Positions 50,052 to 59,165 of a stretch of DNA of 64,000 nt are shown piece by piece. The DNA comes from Bdellovibrio reynosensis (GTDB lineage: Bacteria > Bdellovibrionota > Bdellovibrionia > Bdellovibrionales > Bdellovibrionaceae). Both the position numbers and the translations under genes were made by a program. Each line of letters starts with the position of its first letter. The stretch's first letter is position 1. The notes below the pieces were generated by a model, which had not been told where the DNA came from, searched no databases, and saw nothing but the letters and a program-made list of their open reading frames with translations. The stretch spans positions 2,914,001 through 2,978,000 of the forward strand of contig NZ_CP093442.1 in the NCBI RefSeq assembly GCF_022814725.1. Direction: 5' to 3'.

Positions 50052-51394
50052 ATAGACTGAGAGAAAATCTTTGTTTGAGGTTGTTTGCTTTTTAATCTTT
50101 CATCAAAGAACACACAAGCATTACGCAAAAACGGTCGGCCTGATTCATTGACGATCAATTTATGATCTCGAACTTCAACTAAAGAGTCTTTAATCATTTC
50201 AGCTAAAAACTCTTTAGATTTAGATTCTTGTTCGTTATCAACAAAAGAAACCTCAAATTCAGTCATAAGTTTTAAGATTTGCTCACGACGAACTTGATCT
50301 TCTTGAGTCAAAACATGCCCACGCAATGTCGGAAGACGACCTTCATTTAAAGTCGCTTCATACAACGGCAAAACCTTTTCATTTTGATGGAAGCTATAAG
50401 GAGTTTCAGAAATAGAAGAAACACCCAAGCCCAACAAAACATCCGTGCGATGATCCGTGTAGCCCATAAAGTTACGGTGCAAACGCTTTTCATTCATCGC
50501 AATACAAAGATTGTCTGTCGGAAGAGCAAAGTGATCCATGCCCACTTCAACGTAACCTGCCTCTAATAAAATACCGCGAGCAATTTCATAAAGTTCACGC
50601 TTTTCAGCAGACTTAGGAAGATCTTCATCCTTGAACAAACGTTGAGCCGGTTTAATCCAAGGAACTAAAGCAAAGCTATAAAGCGCAATGCGATCGGGAC
50701 GAAGTTGCACAGTTGCTTTTGCAGTGTCAGCAAAAGATTCTGCTGTCTGCTTCGCTAAACCATAAATCAAGTCGAAGTTCACAGAAGTGTAGCCAAGATC
50801 ACGAGCAGCTTGGGTTAAGTTTGCAGTGATATCAAAAGGCTGAATACGATTTACTAAGCGCTGAACTTCAGGATTGAAATCCTGCACACCCATACTTACA
50901 CGGGTGAAGCCCATTTCACGCAAAGCTTTTAATTGCTCAGGCGTCGTACGACGCGGATCCACTTCAATCGATCCTTCAAAGTCATTCATATCCACTTTCA
51001 CGCGAGACATGATTGGTTTTAAAAGATCAATCAAAGTCTCAGCAGAAAGGAACGTCGGTGTCCCGCCACCCAAATGGATGTGCTTTAAAGGTTTCGTTAG
51101 AAGCTCAGGAACTTTCTCAATATAAAGTTCCCATTCTTTTAAGATCATCCCCACATACGGAGATTCTTTTTTATGATCCTTAGTAATGATCGTATTGCAA
51201 CCGCAGAACGTGCAAAGCGATTCACAGAATGGAATGTGCAAATATAAAGACCAAGATCCTGACGTCTCTTGCAAAGTCGCACGCAAATGCTGCACCCACT
51301 GATCTTGAGTAGGATTTGTTTCCCAATAGGGAACTGTTGGATAAGACGTATAGCGCGGAGCTGGTACGTCGTATTTAGCTAATAGATCTTTCAT
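50048..51394 (-). CDS. hemN: Oxygen-independent coproporphyrinogen III oxidase
   Basis: The 448-residue radical SAM enzyme has the HemN signature: YTSYPTVPYW at the N-terminus, the cluster motif LHIPFCESLCTFCGCN (C-x3-C-x2-C plus the fourth Cys of HemN), HLGGGTPTFLS, EVDPRRTT and RVSMGVQDFN. It decarboxylates two propionates without oxygen. The gene starts at the last base of the hemE stop (TAATG) and overlaps hemY by four bases. No hemF is in this window. Confidence 0.96.
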   Translation of the reverse strand: MKDLLAKYDVPAPRYTSYPTVPYWETNPTQDQWVQHLRATLQETSGSWSLYLHIPFCESLCTFCGCNTIITKDHKKESPYVGMILKEWELYIEKVPELLTKPLKHIHLGGGTPTFLSAETLIDLLKPIMSRVKVDMNDFEGSIEVDPRRTTPEQLKALREMGFTRVSMGVQDFNPEVQRLVNRIQPFDITANLTQAARDLGYTSVNFDLIYGLAKQTAESFADTAKATVQLRPDRIALYSFALVPWIKPAQRLFKDEDLPKSAEKRELYEIARGILLEAGYVEVGMDHFALPTDNLCIAMNEKRLHRNFMGYTDHRTDVLLGLGVSSISETPYSFHQNEKVLPLYEATLNEGRLPTLRGHVLTQEDQVRREQILKLMTEFEVSFVDNEQESKSKEFLAEMIKDSLVEVRDHKLIVNESGRPFLRNACVFFDERLKSKQPQTKIFSQSI

Positions 51395-52413
51395 TACGAA
51401 AGCTCCTTACGGACAGTGTCCACGAAGAGTTTCACATTTTTTTCAGGAGTCTTTGGTAAAACCCCATGACCAAGACCACAAACCCAACCAGCACGTTGAG
51501 CTGGAGTCATTTCTTTCATCGGAGCTAAGAACGTGTCCAAAGCTTTCTTAAAGTCAGCATCATCTAAGAACAACAAGCTTTGATCGAAGTTCCCTTGAAC
51601 AAAACCTTTATTCTGAACCGCAAAAGAATCTGGAATATAACAACGGTGATCAAAACCTTGTCCCGCCCAAGGAAGACTTACGAATTCCTTATTAAAGAAC
51701 ACAGGTTGAGTCCCTTTAGAGTAGTATCCAATCTTACCAGGATAATCTTGCGCAATCTTCGCAAGGACCGGCTGAATAAATTCTTTAAAGAATAGCGGGG
51801 ATACTTCACCCGCCGCCGTATCAAACACCATCACAACCTCAGCACCACCTTCGAATTGCAATTTGATGTTTTCTTTTAAAAGCGGATACATTTTTTCTAA
51901 GAACTTAGGGAAAAGATTGATCAAAGTTTTAGATTGGATCAAAGAGCCAGCGTGGGAGCCTTCAACCGCGTAAACAAATAAAGTCCAAGGACCGCCAACA
52001 AAGCCAATCAAGCTTTTATTTGAAGGCAATACGGCACGAGTCGCCATCATCGCTTCTTTTTGGAAACCCATGAATTCAACAGCTTTATCAACAGGACCCA
52101 AGTTTCCAATAGTTTCAGGATTTAATTTAAAACTCAATTGTGGGCCATGATCTGTATAAGCCAAGCCCATTCCCAAAGCTTCAAGCGGGAAAAGGATATC
52201 GCTAAATAGAATCGACACATCAAAATCAAACTCAGCCACAGGTCCCAATGCTACTTGAGCTGCTAATTCAGGTTTTTTACAAAGATCTTCAAAAGAATTC
52301 TGTGCTCGCAAACCTTGATAGTGTTTGTGGTAACGACCAGCTTGACGCATGAACCAGATCGGGGGTACAGCTTGCGGAGTTCTTTGTAGAGCGTTTTTAA
52401 ATAATGGATTCAT
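51394..52413 (-). CDS. hemE: Uroporphyrinogen decarboxylase
   Basis: The 339-residue enzyme has the hallmarks PPIWFMRQAGRYHKHYQGLR near the N-terminus, FSDILFPLEALGMGL, GFVGGPWTLFVYAVEGS, and a C-terminal GLGHGVLPKTPEKNV. ATG 52413 follows GGAGG and overlaps the stop of the response-regulator gene (ATGA), so regulator and enzyme are translationally coupled. Confidence 0.96.
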   Translation of the reverse strand: MNPLFKNALQRTPQAVPPIWFMRQAGRYHKHYQGLRAQNSFEDLCKKPELAAQVALGPVAEFDFDVSILFSDILFPLEALGMGLAYTDHGPQLSFKLNPETIGNLGPVDKAVEFMGFQKEAMMATRAVLPSNKSLIGFVGGPWTLFVYAVEGSHAGSLIQSKTLINLFPKFLEKMYPLLKENIKLQFEGGAEVVMVFDTAAGEVSPLFFKEFIQPVLAKIAQDYPGKIGYYSKGTQPVFFNKEFVSLPWAGQGFDHRCYIPDSFAVQNKGFVQGNFDQSLLFLDDADFKKALDTFLAPMKEMTPAQRAGWVCGLGHGVLPKTPEKNVKLFVDTVRKELS

Positions 52414-53084
52414 ATCGTTTCCTCCGTAGACCACTGGTAGCCAACACCACGAACAGAGCGAATGTGTTTTTCTCCGTCGTCGCCAAGAAGCTGGCGTAAG
52501 CGCACAATAATATTATCAATAGTTCGATGACTTGGGTTCTTATCAACGCCCCAGATTTCATTCATGATTTCATCACGACTTAAGATACGCGGGGACTTTT
52601 CAATTAATAGCTGCAAGATCTTCATGTCAGTCACAGGCGGGTACTCAATTTGACCCGATTTCTTTTTGACAGACATGTTAGTGAAGTTAACCACGCAGTC
52701 TTGCAGTTCAATTTCACGAGTCGGAGCGTGGGATTCTAAAACGTGCTTCACACGAATCAAAAGCTCTTTTAAGTGAAATGGTTTTGGAATATATTCAACC
52801 GCACCTAACTCAAAACCAGTAAGGCGGGACTCAGCGTCGGCTTGCGCAGTAAGGAACAAAAATAGGACCGGAGAGATTTGTTTAATCTTATTCGCTAATT
52901 CAAAGCCACTGCCATCTGGTAGGCCCACGTCTAAGATTAATAAGTCCGTATCTTTGTTTTTAGTAAATTCAGTCCAAGCCTCAGTTAAGCTTTTAGCCCA
53001 AGTGACTTGGTATTCTTTTTTAAGTCGATCGGTCAGGGTTTCACCTAATGACAAATCATCTTCAACTAAAAGAATTTTTCTCAT
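52410..53084 (-). CDS. OmpR-family response regulator in the heme operon
   Basis: The 224-residue protein has an N-terminal receiver (LLVEDDLSLGETL, acceptor Asp52 in LILDVGLPDGSG, Lys in YIPKPFHLKELL) and a C-terminal winged-helix domain (MKILQLLIEKSPRILSRDEI, RTIDNIIVRLRQLLGDDG, IRSVRGVGYQW). It is coupled to the kinase gene upstream and hemE downstream by four-base overlaps. The likely targets are heme genes, for instance the tandem TGTCAT sites between hemA and hemB, but this is inference. Confidence 0.92.
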   Translation of the reverse strand: MRKILLVEDDLSLGETLTDRLKKEYQVTWAKSLTEAWTEFTKNKDTDLLILDVGLPDGSGFELANKIKQISPVLFLFLTAQADAESRLTGFELGAVEYIPKPFHLKELLIRVKHVLESHAPTREIELQDCVVNFTNMSVKKKSGQIEYPPVTDMKILQLLIEKSPRILSRDEIMNEIWGVDKNPSHRTIDNIIVRLRQLLGDDGEKHIRSVRGVGYQWSTEETI

Positions 53085-53953
53085 GGCAGGCGGCCCTCCA
53101 CTAAAAGAATAGAGGTAAAGCCCGTGCTGCCGTTAGATTCAAAAGAAATATCACCCTTCATCTTTTCTAAAAGACGTTTGGTGATTAAAAGACCAATGCC
53201 ATTGCTGCGAGTGTCGCGGGATTTCAAAATTTCAGATCCAAGTTTTCCCAAAGGGCCTTTAAATCCTAAACCGTCATCTTGGATTCTTAATTCCAAGCGG
53301 TTAGCACCAGAAGTGCTGACTTTAATACGTACATTCTGCGCTTTGCCGTGCAAAACGGAGTTTTGCAGAAGGTTTTTAAGAATGCTTAAAAGCGCACGAC
53401 GGTCACCGCGAATGAAAGCCTCTTTTTCAAGTTCTAAAGAAAGCTCTTGGAACTCGTTACGTAGACTTGAAAGAAGACCGCTTAAAGAAACTTCTTCTAG
53501 TAAAAGCTCACCACTTTCGAGATTCGCCAACAACAAAGAATTCTCTAACTGCAGATCTAGCCGTTGAATGTCTTGTATCAAGCGCTTCATCACGGGATTC
53601 GCCACAGTTTGATCTTCTTCCAAAACCTCGGCCTGCAGGCGAAGTCTTGCAATGGAAGTCTTAATGTCATGACTGAAAGTAGAAAAGAAGAAGCGCAGAC
53701 GTTCATGGCGCTTTTGATCACGGTAAGTAAAGATCACTAAAGCCGTACCACCAAACAAGATAGCCGCAAGTAAAATTGAGCCTTCCCAAGCAAACATGCG
53801 ATGAGAGGTTTTAAGTTCTTCAAGGCTGACATTGTCAGGATTAAGCCGAACTAAGAAAAACACCCACCACCAAGCCACAAGCGAAAACGTAAAGACGAAC
53901 CAGATGATCGCTAACGCCGTTTTCACATGGGGTTTAAGGTGTTTCTTATACAT
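53081..53953 (-). CDS. Membrane histidine kinase in the heme operon
   Basis: The 290-residue kinase has two membrane segments (about 11-35 and 57-75) with only about 20 residues between them, so there is no periplasmic sensor domain; sensing within the membrane or from the cytoplasm is likely. No HAMP domain is evident. The phosphoacceptor box is FFSTFSHDIKTSIARLR, followed by LLQNSVLHGKA (N box), IQDDGLGFKGP (G1) and SNGIGLLITKRLLEKM (G2). The gene begins three bases after hemL and overlaps the regulator by four bases. Its signal may be heme, redox state or oxygen. Confidence 0.9.
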   Translation of the reverse strand: MYKKHLKPHVKTALAIIWFVFTFSLVAWWWVFFLVRLNPDNVSLEELKTSHRMFAWEGSILLAAILFGGTALVIFTYRDQKRHERLRFFFSTFSHDIKTSIARLRLQAEVLEEDQTVANPVMKRLIQDIQRLDLQLENSLLLANLESGELLLEEVSLSGLLSSLRNEFQELSLELEKEAFIRGDRRALLSILKNLLQNSVLHGKAQNVRIKVSTSGANRLELRIQDDGLGFKGPLGKLGSEILKSRDTRSNGIGLLITKRLLEKMKGDISFESNGSTGFTSILLVEGRLP

Positions 53954-53956
53954 TCT

Positions 53957-55237
53957 TTATTCCGCCGCAGAAATAATGATGTGAGCTGCTTCTTCTAACA
54001 ATTCATCAGAGTGCGCCCAAGACACAAATCCCACTTCATAAGCGTTTGGAGCCAGGTAAACACCTTTATCCAATGCTTTTAAGAAAAGACCTTTGAAAGT
54101 GCCACCTTGGTTTGCAGGGATTTGTGCAATCGAACGAATTGGCGCTGGCGTTTTGCCATGAATCCAGAATAAAGAAGCCACTTGGCTTACTTGCAGGTCA
54201 GAACCTTTCTTCGCTAAACCATCACGCAAAGTTTGCGCGAATTTTTCAGTACGTTTATTTAAAAGATTCCAACCGTCTAGGCGCTGCATTTTTTTAAGAG
54301 TCGTAAGACCCGCACGCATACCCACAGGATTCGCACTTAATGTACCAGCTTGGTAAACATCACCACTTGGCGCAACCATGTTCATCAATTCAGCTTTACC
54401 GCCGTAGCAACCCACAGGGAAACCACCACCGATGATTTTACCGTAAGTCACTAAATCTGGAGTAATTCCGGTTTCAGCAACCATGCCGCCAAGACCTACG
54501 CGGAATCCAGAGATCACTTCATCATAAATCAATAAGCTGCCGTTCTTTTTGCAAAGCTCAGCCACTTTTTTAAGGAACTCTGGACGTTGCACTAAAAGAC
54601 CGTAGTTTGCTGGCAACGGTTCAATGATCACAGCGGCGATGTCTTTACCTTGGGCTGCAAACACAGCCTCTAAAGCCGCTTCATCATCCAAAGGTGATAC
54701 AACTGTTTGCGCTGCTACTTCAGCAGGGATACCTGCACTAGAAGACGCCGCAGTTCCGGCTAAGCCGCTACCAGCTTTTACTAACAAGTTATCAACGTGA
54801 CCATGATAGCAGCCTTCAAATTTTAAAATTTTATTACGGCCCGTTGCCGCGCGAGCCACGCGCAAAGCACTCATCACAGCTTCAGTACCAGAAGATACGA
54901 AACGAAGCTTTTGCATGAACGGTAAAGTCGTCGTGATCCATTCAGCCAATTCCAAAGAATAAACTTCAGTCGCACCGAATGTCCAAGCTGTGTCCACCAT
55001 GCGATGAACTTCTTCTTTCACTTCAGGATCCAAGTGACCCAAAATTAAAGGTCCAAAGCTTTGGCAGAAATCGATATATTTTTTATCTTCAACCGAAGTT
55101 AAAAATGCACCTTCAGCTTTGGTAAAGAAAACAGGCGCACGGTCTAAACCTTTAAAAGAACGAACCGGAGAATGAACTCCACCCGGAGTGATTTTTAAAG
55201 CGCGTTGAAATAATTCTTCCGAGGTTACTTTGTGCAT
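53957..55237 (-). CDS. hemL: Glutamate-1-semialdehyde 2,1-aminomutase
   Basis: The 426-residue PLP enzyme makes 5-aminolevulinate from glutamate-1-semialdehyde. Motifs: [14 protein letters not shown] at the N-terminus, [38 protein letters not shown] and the PLP lysine in [13 protein letters not shown]. The start overlaps the hemCD stop by 13 bases. Together with hemA it gives the C5 route to tetrapyrroles. Confidence 0.96.
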   Translation of the reverse strand: MHKVTSEELFQRALKITPGGVHSPVRSFKGLDRAPVFFTKAEGAFLTSVEDKKYIDFCQSFGPLILGHLDPEVKEEVHRMVDTAWTFGATEVYSLELAEWITTTLPFMQKLRFVSSGTEAVMSALRVARAATGRNKILKFEGCYHGHVDNLLVKAGSGLAGTAASSSAGIPAEVAAQTVVSPLDDEAALEAVFAAQGKDIAAVIIEPLPANYGLLVQRPEFLKKVAELCKKNGSLLIYDEVISGFRVGLGGMVAETGITPDLVTYGKIIGGGFPVGCYGGKAELMNMVAPSGDVYQAGTLSANPVGMRAGLTTLKKMQRLDGWNLLNKRTEKFAQTLRDGLAKKGSDLQVSQVASLFWIHGKTPAPIRSIAQIPANQGGTFKGLFLKALDKGVYLAPNAYEVGFVSWAHSDELLEEAAHIIISAAE

Positions 55238-56730
55238 TGTTTTCTCCAGTCGTCTTGATCCAAGAAAATATTTAAGCGTTTTGGATCAAATGCATTTTTC
55301 TTTTCCATATAGGCGCGGATTACTTTGTAAGTGTTCCCTGGCCCACAGGCGTGATGTTTATTTAAAATCTCAGGAGCTTCCTGCATGGCTTGCAAGAACT
55401 GACTCCCGCTGCTCCAGAAGAAACTTTCTTTTCCAGTAAAGGAATTTAAAACTCCTTGGGGCTTTAAGCTATAAGTAGCAACTAAAGGCATAACACCCGC
55501 ATCTCTTTCAAAACCTTCTTCGTGGGAAAGTTTCGCCCAAGCTAAAGAGTTGCCAGCAAGGATATCCATGCGAGCATCTTCTTGTTCCCCTAAGCTTTCA
55601 GAGCAGCCGTGAACCCATATACCTTTTTGCGCAAGGCTTTTCCATGTTTTAAGCCCCGCAGTCCAAACAAAACCAGCAAAGTTTAATCCTTCTGGCCACG
55701 CTTCACTGCGCGCGACATAAAGAGCGGAAGTTCCTGCAGGAATCTTCACATTCTCCAAAGGAACGCGGTCTGCTTTCACGTCAGAAGACCACAATTGGTT
55801 TGCAACAAAGGTAGAAGGGGAATCGCCGGCTAAATCACGTTTTTCAAGGACAACCCCTTGATCAGTCAGGCCTTTTAATATCGTGATTTCGCCATAAGAA
55901 CGATGAAGAACAGCAACGCCGATCTTCTGGTGGCAACCACCACCAAAGCTAGAAAGAATATCACGTTCTTTTTGCGCACAATCAAAAGTACTTTGATCAT
56001 GAATCGCTGAAAGCAGCTGAGCTAAATCAGAACGCCCTTTGGTAATTTCAACCGCCAAAGCACCTTGAGCTGCCGCATTTGGATTTACGTTTAAAGGTAA
56101 AACCATCCAAGTAAGCTCTTGAAGGTAACCCCGTAATAATCCACGAACTTCATTAAACTCGTCAGCCTCTGCAGTCAAAAGACGATCTAAGGCTGCTTTC
56201 GCCACAATCAAGCCATCTGTTTCAGTGCTTTCAAGAAGCTTACGAATGCGCGTCGGAATATTTCCACGCACACTTTCAAACTTTACAGACTCTAAGCCAA
56301 ACGGCAGATGATTTTTGAAAAACTCAGTCAGGTTGTATTCACGACGGGGTGAAGAGCTGAACACGCGTAATGCACGCGCCGCTTTGATTTTTTCAAAATG
56401 CGATTTTTTAAGAAGTAAAAGATCCCGTTGGTCCGCGCGAGGTAAAGTCGCAGCAATGACAGTGTCATCTTTAAACTCAGTCGGAAGATCCTTCCAAGAA
56501 TGCACAACCATATCTGTTTCACCACGAATCAATTCACCATAAAAGTCTTCCGTGAAAACTCCCTTTTCAGGAATTTTCCATAGAGGTTCCGTTAGGTTTT
56601 TATCACCCAAGGATTCTTTGAAACGGTATTCGATTTCAAGATTCTGATGTTTTTTTTTAAGAGCGTCTCCAACCATGTAGGCCTGAAGACGGGCCAAGTC
56701 ACTTTTCCTTGCGGAAATTTTTAAGCGCAT
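55225..56730 (-). CDS. hemC: Porphobilinogen deaminase fused to a uroporphyrinogen III synthase-like domain
   Basis: The 501-residue protein has two parts. Residues 1-300 are porphobilinogen deaminase: [22 protein letters not shown] (catalytic Asp81), [26 protein letters not shown] and the dipyrromethane-cofactor Cys266 in GGGCHQKIG. Residues about 310-500 have the HemD pattern of two Rossmann-like halves, including [22 protein letters not shown] and [13 protein letters not shown], so it probably also closes the ring with inversion of ring D. No separate hemD is visible. The start at 56730 overlaps hemA by 10 bases. The fusion is assigned from residual motifs; the HemD half is divergent. Confidence 0.88.
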   Translation of the reverse strand: MRLKISARKSDLARLQAYMVGDALKKKHQNLEIEYRFKESLGDKNLTEPLWKIPEKGVFTEDFYGELIRGETDMVVHSWKDLPTEFKDDTVIAATLPRADQRDLLLLKKSHFEKIKAARALRVFSSSPRREYNLTEFFKNHLPFGLESVKFESVRGNIPTRIRKLLESTETDGLIVAKAALDRLLTAEADEFNEVRGLLRGYLQELTWMVLPLNVNPNAAAQGALAVEITKGRSDLAQLLSAIHDQSTFDCAQKERDILSSFGGGCHQKIGVAVLHRSYGEITILKGLTDQGVVLEKRDLAGDSPSTFVANQLWSSDVKADRVPLENVKIPAGTSALYVARSEAWPEGLNFAGFVWTAGLKTWKSLAQKGIWVHGCSESLGEQEDARMDILAGNSLAWAKLSHEEGFERDAGVMPLVATYSLKPQGVLNSFTGKESFFWSSGSQFLQAMQEAPEILNKHHACGPGNTYKVIRAYMEKKNAFDPKRLNIFLDQDDWRKQCTK

Positions 56731-57620
56731 ATGTCGTCCCACCCAAGTGGACGAAGCTCCGTTCTTTGCATGAAGGCTAATGCCTTCTCTAGTAGAATCG
56801 CTTTCAGGGCAGAGATCTTTGTGGCCGTATCTTTTTTCATTTCTTCGATCTCTGCAAAGAATTGGTGCAGTCCCATGACTTGCACATTCGGAAATTGTTC
56901 TGCAACTAGTGAAGGAAGATTGTTCTCTTCACCACGTAGGTCATAAATCGCTAAAGGACGGTTGTCCTGTTTATTCATGAGTTCCAAAATGCGGGCATCA
57001 GTTAAAGGGGCTGCGATCACCATCGCTTCGCCGTGTATGTAAGCTTGATTGTAAGTAGAAATGCTCAAGTTGTTGTACTTCTCTGCAAACGCTTGAAGTT
57101 TTGCAGGTTCACGACAGACGATTTGCATCGACTTTTTATGAGCCAGCCATGGAAGGATTTCCAAAGCCAATTGACCAGAACCACAAAGGGTCACTGAATC
57201 ATAATCTTTAGTATAACGGCGTAACAGACTGCCGTAGCTTTGTGAACCTAAGCCCACCAGATGTTCAGAACGAGTTTTTTTGACTTCAGCGAAAATGAAG
57301 TTCAACCATTTCTGGTGGTCACCAAAAAGGGTATCGCCAAGTTGTTTTCGGGAATCAACGAACGCCTTAAACTGACCGAAGACTTCCGTTTCACCAACGA
57401 TGGGTGAATGCAGGCCACATAGAATCTCAAGCAAAAGACCCAACGCATTTTCGCCACGAAGAATGATGTCATCTTTTTCAATAACATCACCAATCGTGTT
57501 CAGTTCCATCTCTGTGCAAAAAAGAATCTGGCGTAAACACGTTTTCCAGACTGCTGTATCTTGCAGAGACTCGCTGAAGTTTCTATTGGATTTTCTGTGA
57601 ACGAGAAGTATATCTTCCAT
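56721..57620 (-). CDS. hemA: Divergent short glutamyl-tRNA reductase
   Basis: At 299 residues this is well below the usual 410-450 of glutamyl-tRNA reductase, with most of the C-terminal dimerisation domain missing. Recognisable parts are LLVHRKSN (in place of GlnHkt), a candidate nucleophile Cys35 in ILFCTEMEL (normally STCNRTE), the GLHSPIVGETEVFGQFK block (LxLGExQIxGQ-like), and an NADPH-binding region TLCGSGQLALEIL. It would reduce glutamyl-tRNA to glutamate-1-semialdehyde, the first C5 step; its place before hemCD and hemL supports this. The ATG at 57620 lacks a clear ribosome site. It is the promoter-proximal gene of the heme operon. Confidence 0.85.
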   Translation of the reverse strand: MEDILLVHRKSNRNFSESLQDTAVWKTCLRQILFCTEMELNTIGDVIEKDDIILRGENALGLLLEILCGLHSPIVGETEVFGQFKAFVDSRKQLGDTLFGDHQKWLNFIFAEVKKTRSEHLVGLGSQSYGSLLRRYTKDYDSVTLCGSGQLALEILPWLAHKKSMQIVCREPAKLQAFAEKYNNLSISTYNQAYIHGEAMVIAAPLTDARILELMNKQDNRPLAIYDLRGEENNLPSLVAEQFPNVQVMGLHQFFAEIEEMKKDTATKISALKAILLEKALAFMQRTELRPLGWDDICA

Positions 57621-57721
57621 GTACAGATAGGTTTATCACTAAACTTTCAATAAAGTGTCATTGAATTGTCATGCTTGTAATGTTGATAATGCTTATTAAT
57701 TAAGCGACAAGCGGAGGTATT
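57621..57721. promoter_or_regulatory. hemA-hemB divergent promoter region with tandem TGTCAT sites
   Basis: TGTCAT occurs at 57656-57661 and 57667-57672, 11 bases apart, one helical turn, as expected for an OmpR-type regulator. Toward hemB, TTGAAT (57661-57666) and GATAAT (57685-57690) with an 18-base spacer form a possible promoter; GGAGG at 57713-57717 is the hemB ribosome site. The direct repeat overlaps the -35 element, so a bound regulator could act on both genes. Confidence 0.5.
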
Positions 57722-58708
57722 ATGAAGCTCACCCAACGCCCACGAAGAAATCGCAAAACTGAAGCCCTGCGACAAATGGTTGCAGAGACAGATTTGAGAG
57801 TCTCTCAGCTCGTTCTGCCTTTATTTCTTTGTGAGGGAAAAGGGGAGCGCCAAGTCATCAATTCTATGCCAGGCATCTTCCGAATGAGCCCTGACATTTT
57901 GTTGGAAGAGGTTGGTAAAGCGGTTCAATTGGGGATTAAAACCTTCGACCTTTTTCCGGCTCTTTCTGAGACACTGAAAGATTCTTACGGTAAGGAATCG
58001 TTAAACCGCAACGGATTGTTGCCTACCACATTGAAAATGATTCGCGATAAGTACCCGGAAGTGACATTGATTTCTGACGTGGCACTGGATCCATATTCTT
58101 CAGACGGTCACGATGGCGTCGTAAAAAACGGCCAAATTCTAAATGATGAAACAGTTGAGATCTTAGCAAAGATGTCGATCGTTCATGCTGAAGCAGGTGC
58201 TGATATCGTGTCACCATCAGACATGATGGACGGCAGAGTCGGTGCGATTCGTGATGCCCTTGATGAATCAGGATTCACCAACACCGGCATTCTTTCTTAT
58301 TCCGCAAAATACGCTTCAAGCTTTTACGGTCCATTCCGCGAGGCTTTAGATTCAGCACCAAAATTTGGTGATAAGAAAACTTATCAAATGGATTTTCGCA
58401 ATGCCCGTGAAGCGCTAAGAGAAATTGAACTTGATGAGATGGAAGGTGCTGACATGGTAATGGTAAAACCAGCGCTAAGTTACCTTGATATCATCAGTCT
58501 GGTAAAATCCCACACTCACTTGCCGGTCGCAGCTTACAATGTCAGTGGTGAGTACGGGCTTATCAAAGCAGGCGCCAAAGCTGGGATTATTGATGAAACC
58601 CGCGCGATGGTTGAAACACTTTATTCCATCCGCCGTGCAGGTGCTGATGTGATCTTCACCTACTTCGCATTACCAATGGCAGAATGGCTTCGTAAAAACG
58701 ATCGATGA
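57722..58708 (+). CDS. hemB: Porphobilinogen synthase
   Basis: The 328-residue enzyme condenses two 5-aminolevulinates. It begins TQRPRRNRKTEALRQMV and contains DVALDPYSSDGHDG, the metal-switch region; the cysteines of zinc-dependent enzymes are absent, so the magnesium/potassium-dependent class is expected. Schiff-base lysines are in YSAKYASSFYGPFR and DMVMVKPALSYLD. GGAGG lies four bases before the ATG. It is divergent from the main heme operon. Confidence 0.96.
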   Translation: MKLTQRPRRNRKTEALRQMVAETDLRVSQLVLPLFLCEGKGERQVINSMPGIFRMSPDILLEEVGKAVQLGIKTFDLFPALSETLKDSYGKESLNRNGLLPTTLKMIRDKYPEVTLISDVALDPYSSDGHDGVVKNGQILNDETVEILAKMSIVHAEAGADIVSPSDMMDGRVGAIRDALDESGFTNTGILSYSAKYASSFYGPFREALDSAPKFGDKKTYQMDFRNAREALREIELDEMEGADMVMVKPALSYLDIISLVKSHTHLPVAAYNVSGEYGLIKAGAKAGIIDETRAMVETLYSIRRAGADVIFTYFALPMAEWLRKNDR

Positions 58709-58819
58709 AAACGACCCATCCGACTGCGTTGTGCGGTCTTTTACTTTTCTCCGGCGTAGCGCTGCCTCCGTTTCGTAAAAGATCCTCCGCGCTTTGTTGC
58801 TGAACCATTTTGATCGATC
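58700..58819. other. Long imperfect palindrome after hemB
   Basis: GATCGATGAAAACG at 58700-58713 is nearly inverted by CATTTTGATCGATC at 58806-58819 (two mismatches). Inside, TCTTTTAC (58737-58744) is perfectly inverted by GTAAAAGA (58775-58782), and CGG/CCG with an AGCGCT core lies at the centre. The element starts at the hemB stop and ends at the hemB terminator zone. It could be a structured RNA tail or a small repeat-derived element. Confidence 0.5.
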
Positions 58820-58820
58820 T

Positions 58821-58961
58821 TTAATTGAAAAGGCTTGCCGATTGCGCAAGCCTTTTTGCTTTTTGAGAGTAATGAAAACTTCGTACTGAGGCTTCAATAC
58901 TTTTTTCCGTCATTTCTTTGATCTGTTTTCCAAGCTCTTCACAGTGTTTTTTTAAAGTCAT
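58821..58961 (-). CDS. Putative 46-residue protein
   Basis: A short open frame starts at ATG 58961 with a strong GGAGG six bases upstream and ends at TAA 58821. The peptide is Lys/Glu/Ser-rich with one likely amphipathic helix (MTLKKHCEELGKQIKEM at the start) and a single Cys. Its last 12 codons run through the hemB terminator hairpin, which is unusual. No family recognised. The ribosome site is the main evidence. Confidence 0.4.
   Translation of the reverse strand: MTLKKHCEELGKQIKEMTEKSIEASVRSFHYSQKAKRLAQSASLFN
58828..58857. terminator. hemB terminator
   Basis: AAAAGGCTTGC (58828-58838) pairs perfectly with GCAAGCCTTTT (58846-58856) around CGATTGC, followed by TGCTTTTT. It lies 120 bases after hemB and overlaps the 3' end of the putative small gene on the other strand. 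Confidence 0.88.
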
Positions 58962-59165
58962 AAATTCCTCCGATAAATCTAGTTTCGGCTTAGAATATTG
59001 AGAGAAAGTGGAACCTTGTATGAGCTTGGATTAGCTAACCTAATTCATTGAAATCTTTAAATAATCCTTAATCTCAATAAGGATCATTAAGTCTTTCTGT
59101 CTTAAATTAAATCATGTACTTGGCTTAAACCTGTGTTTACAATTTTTCATTAACAAGGATGTTTT

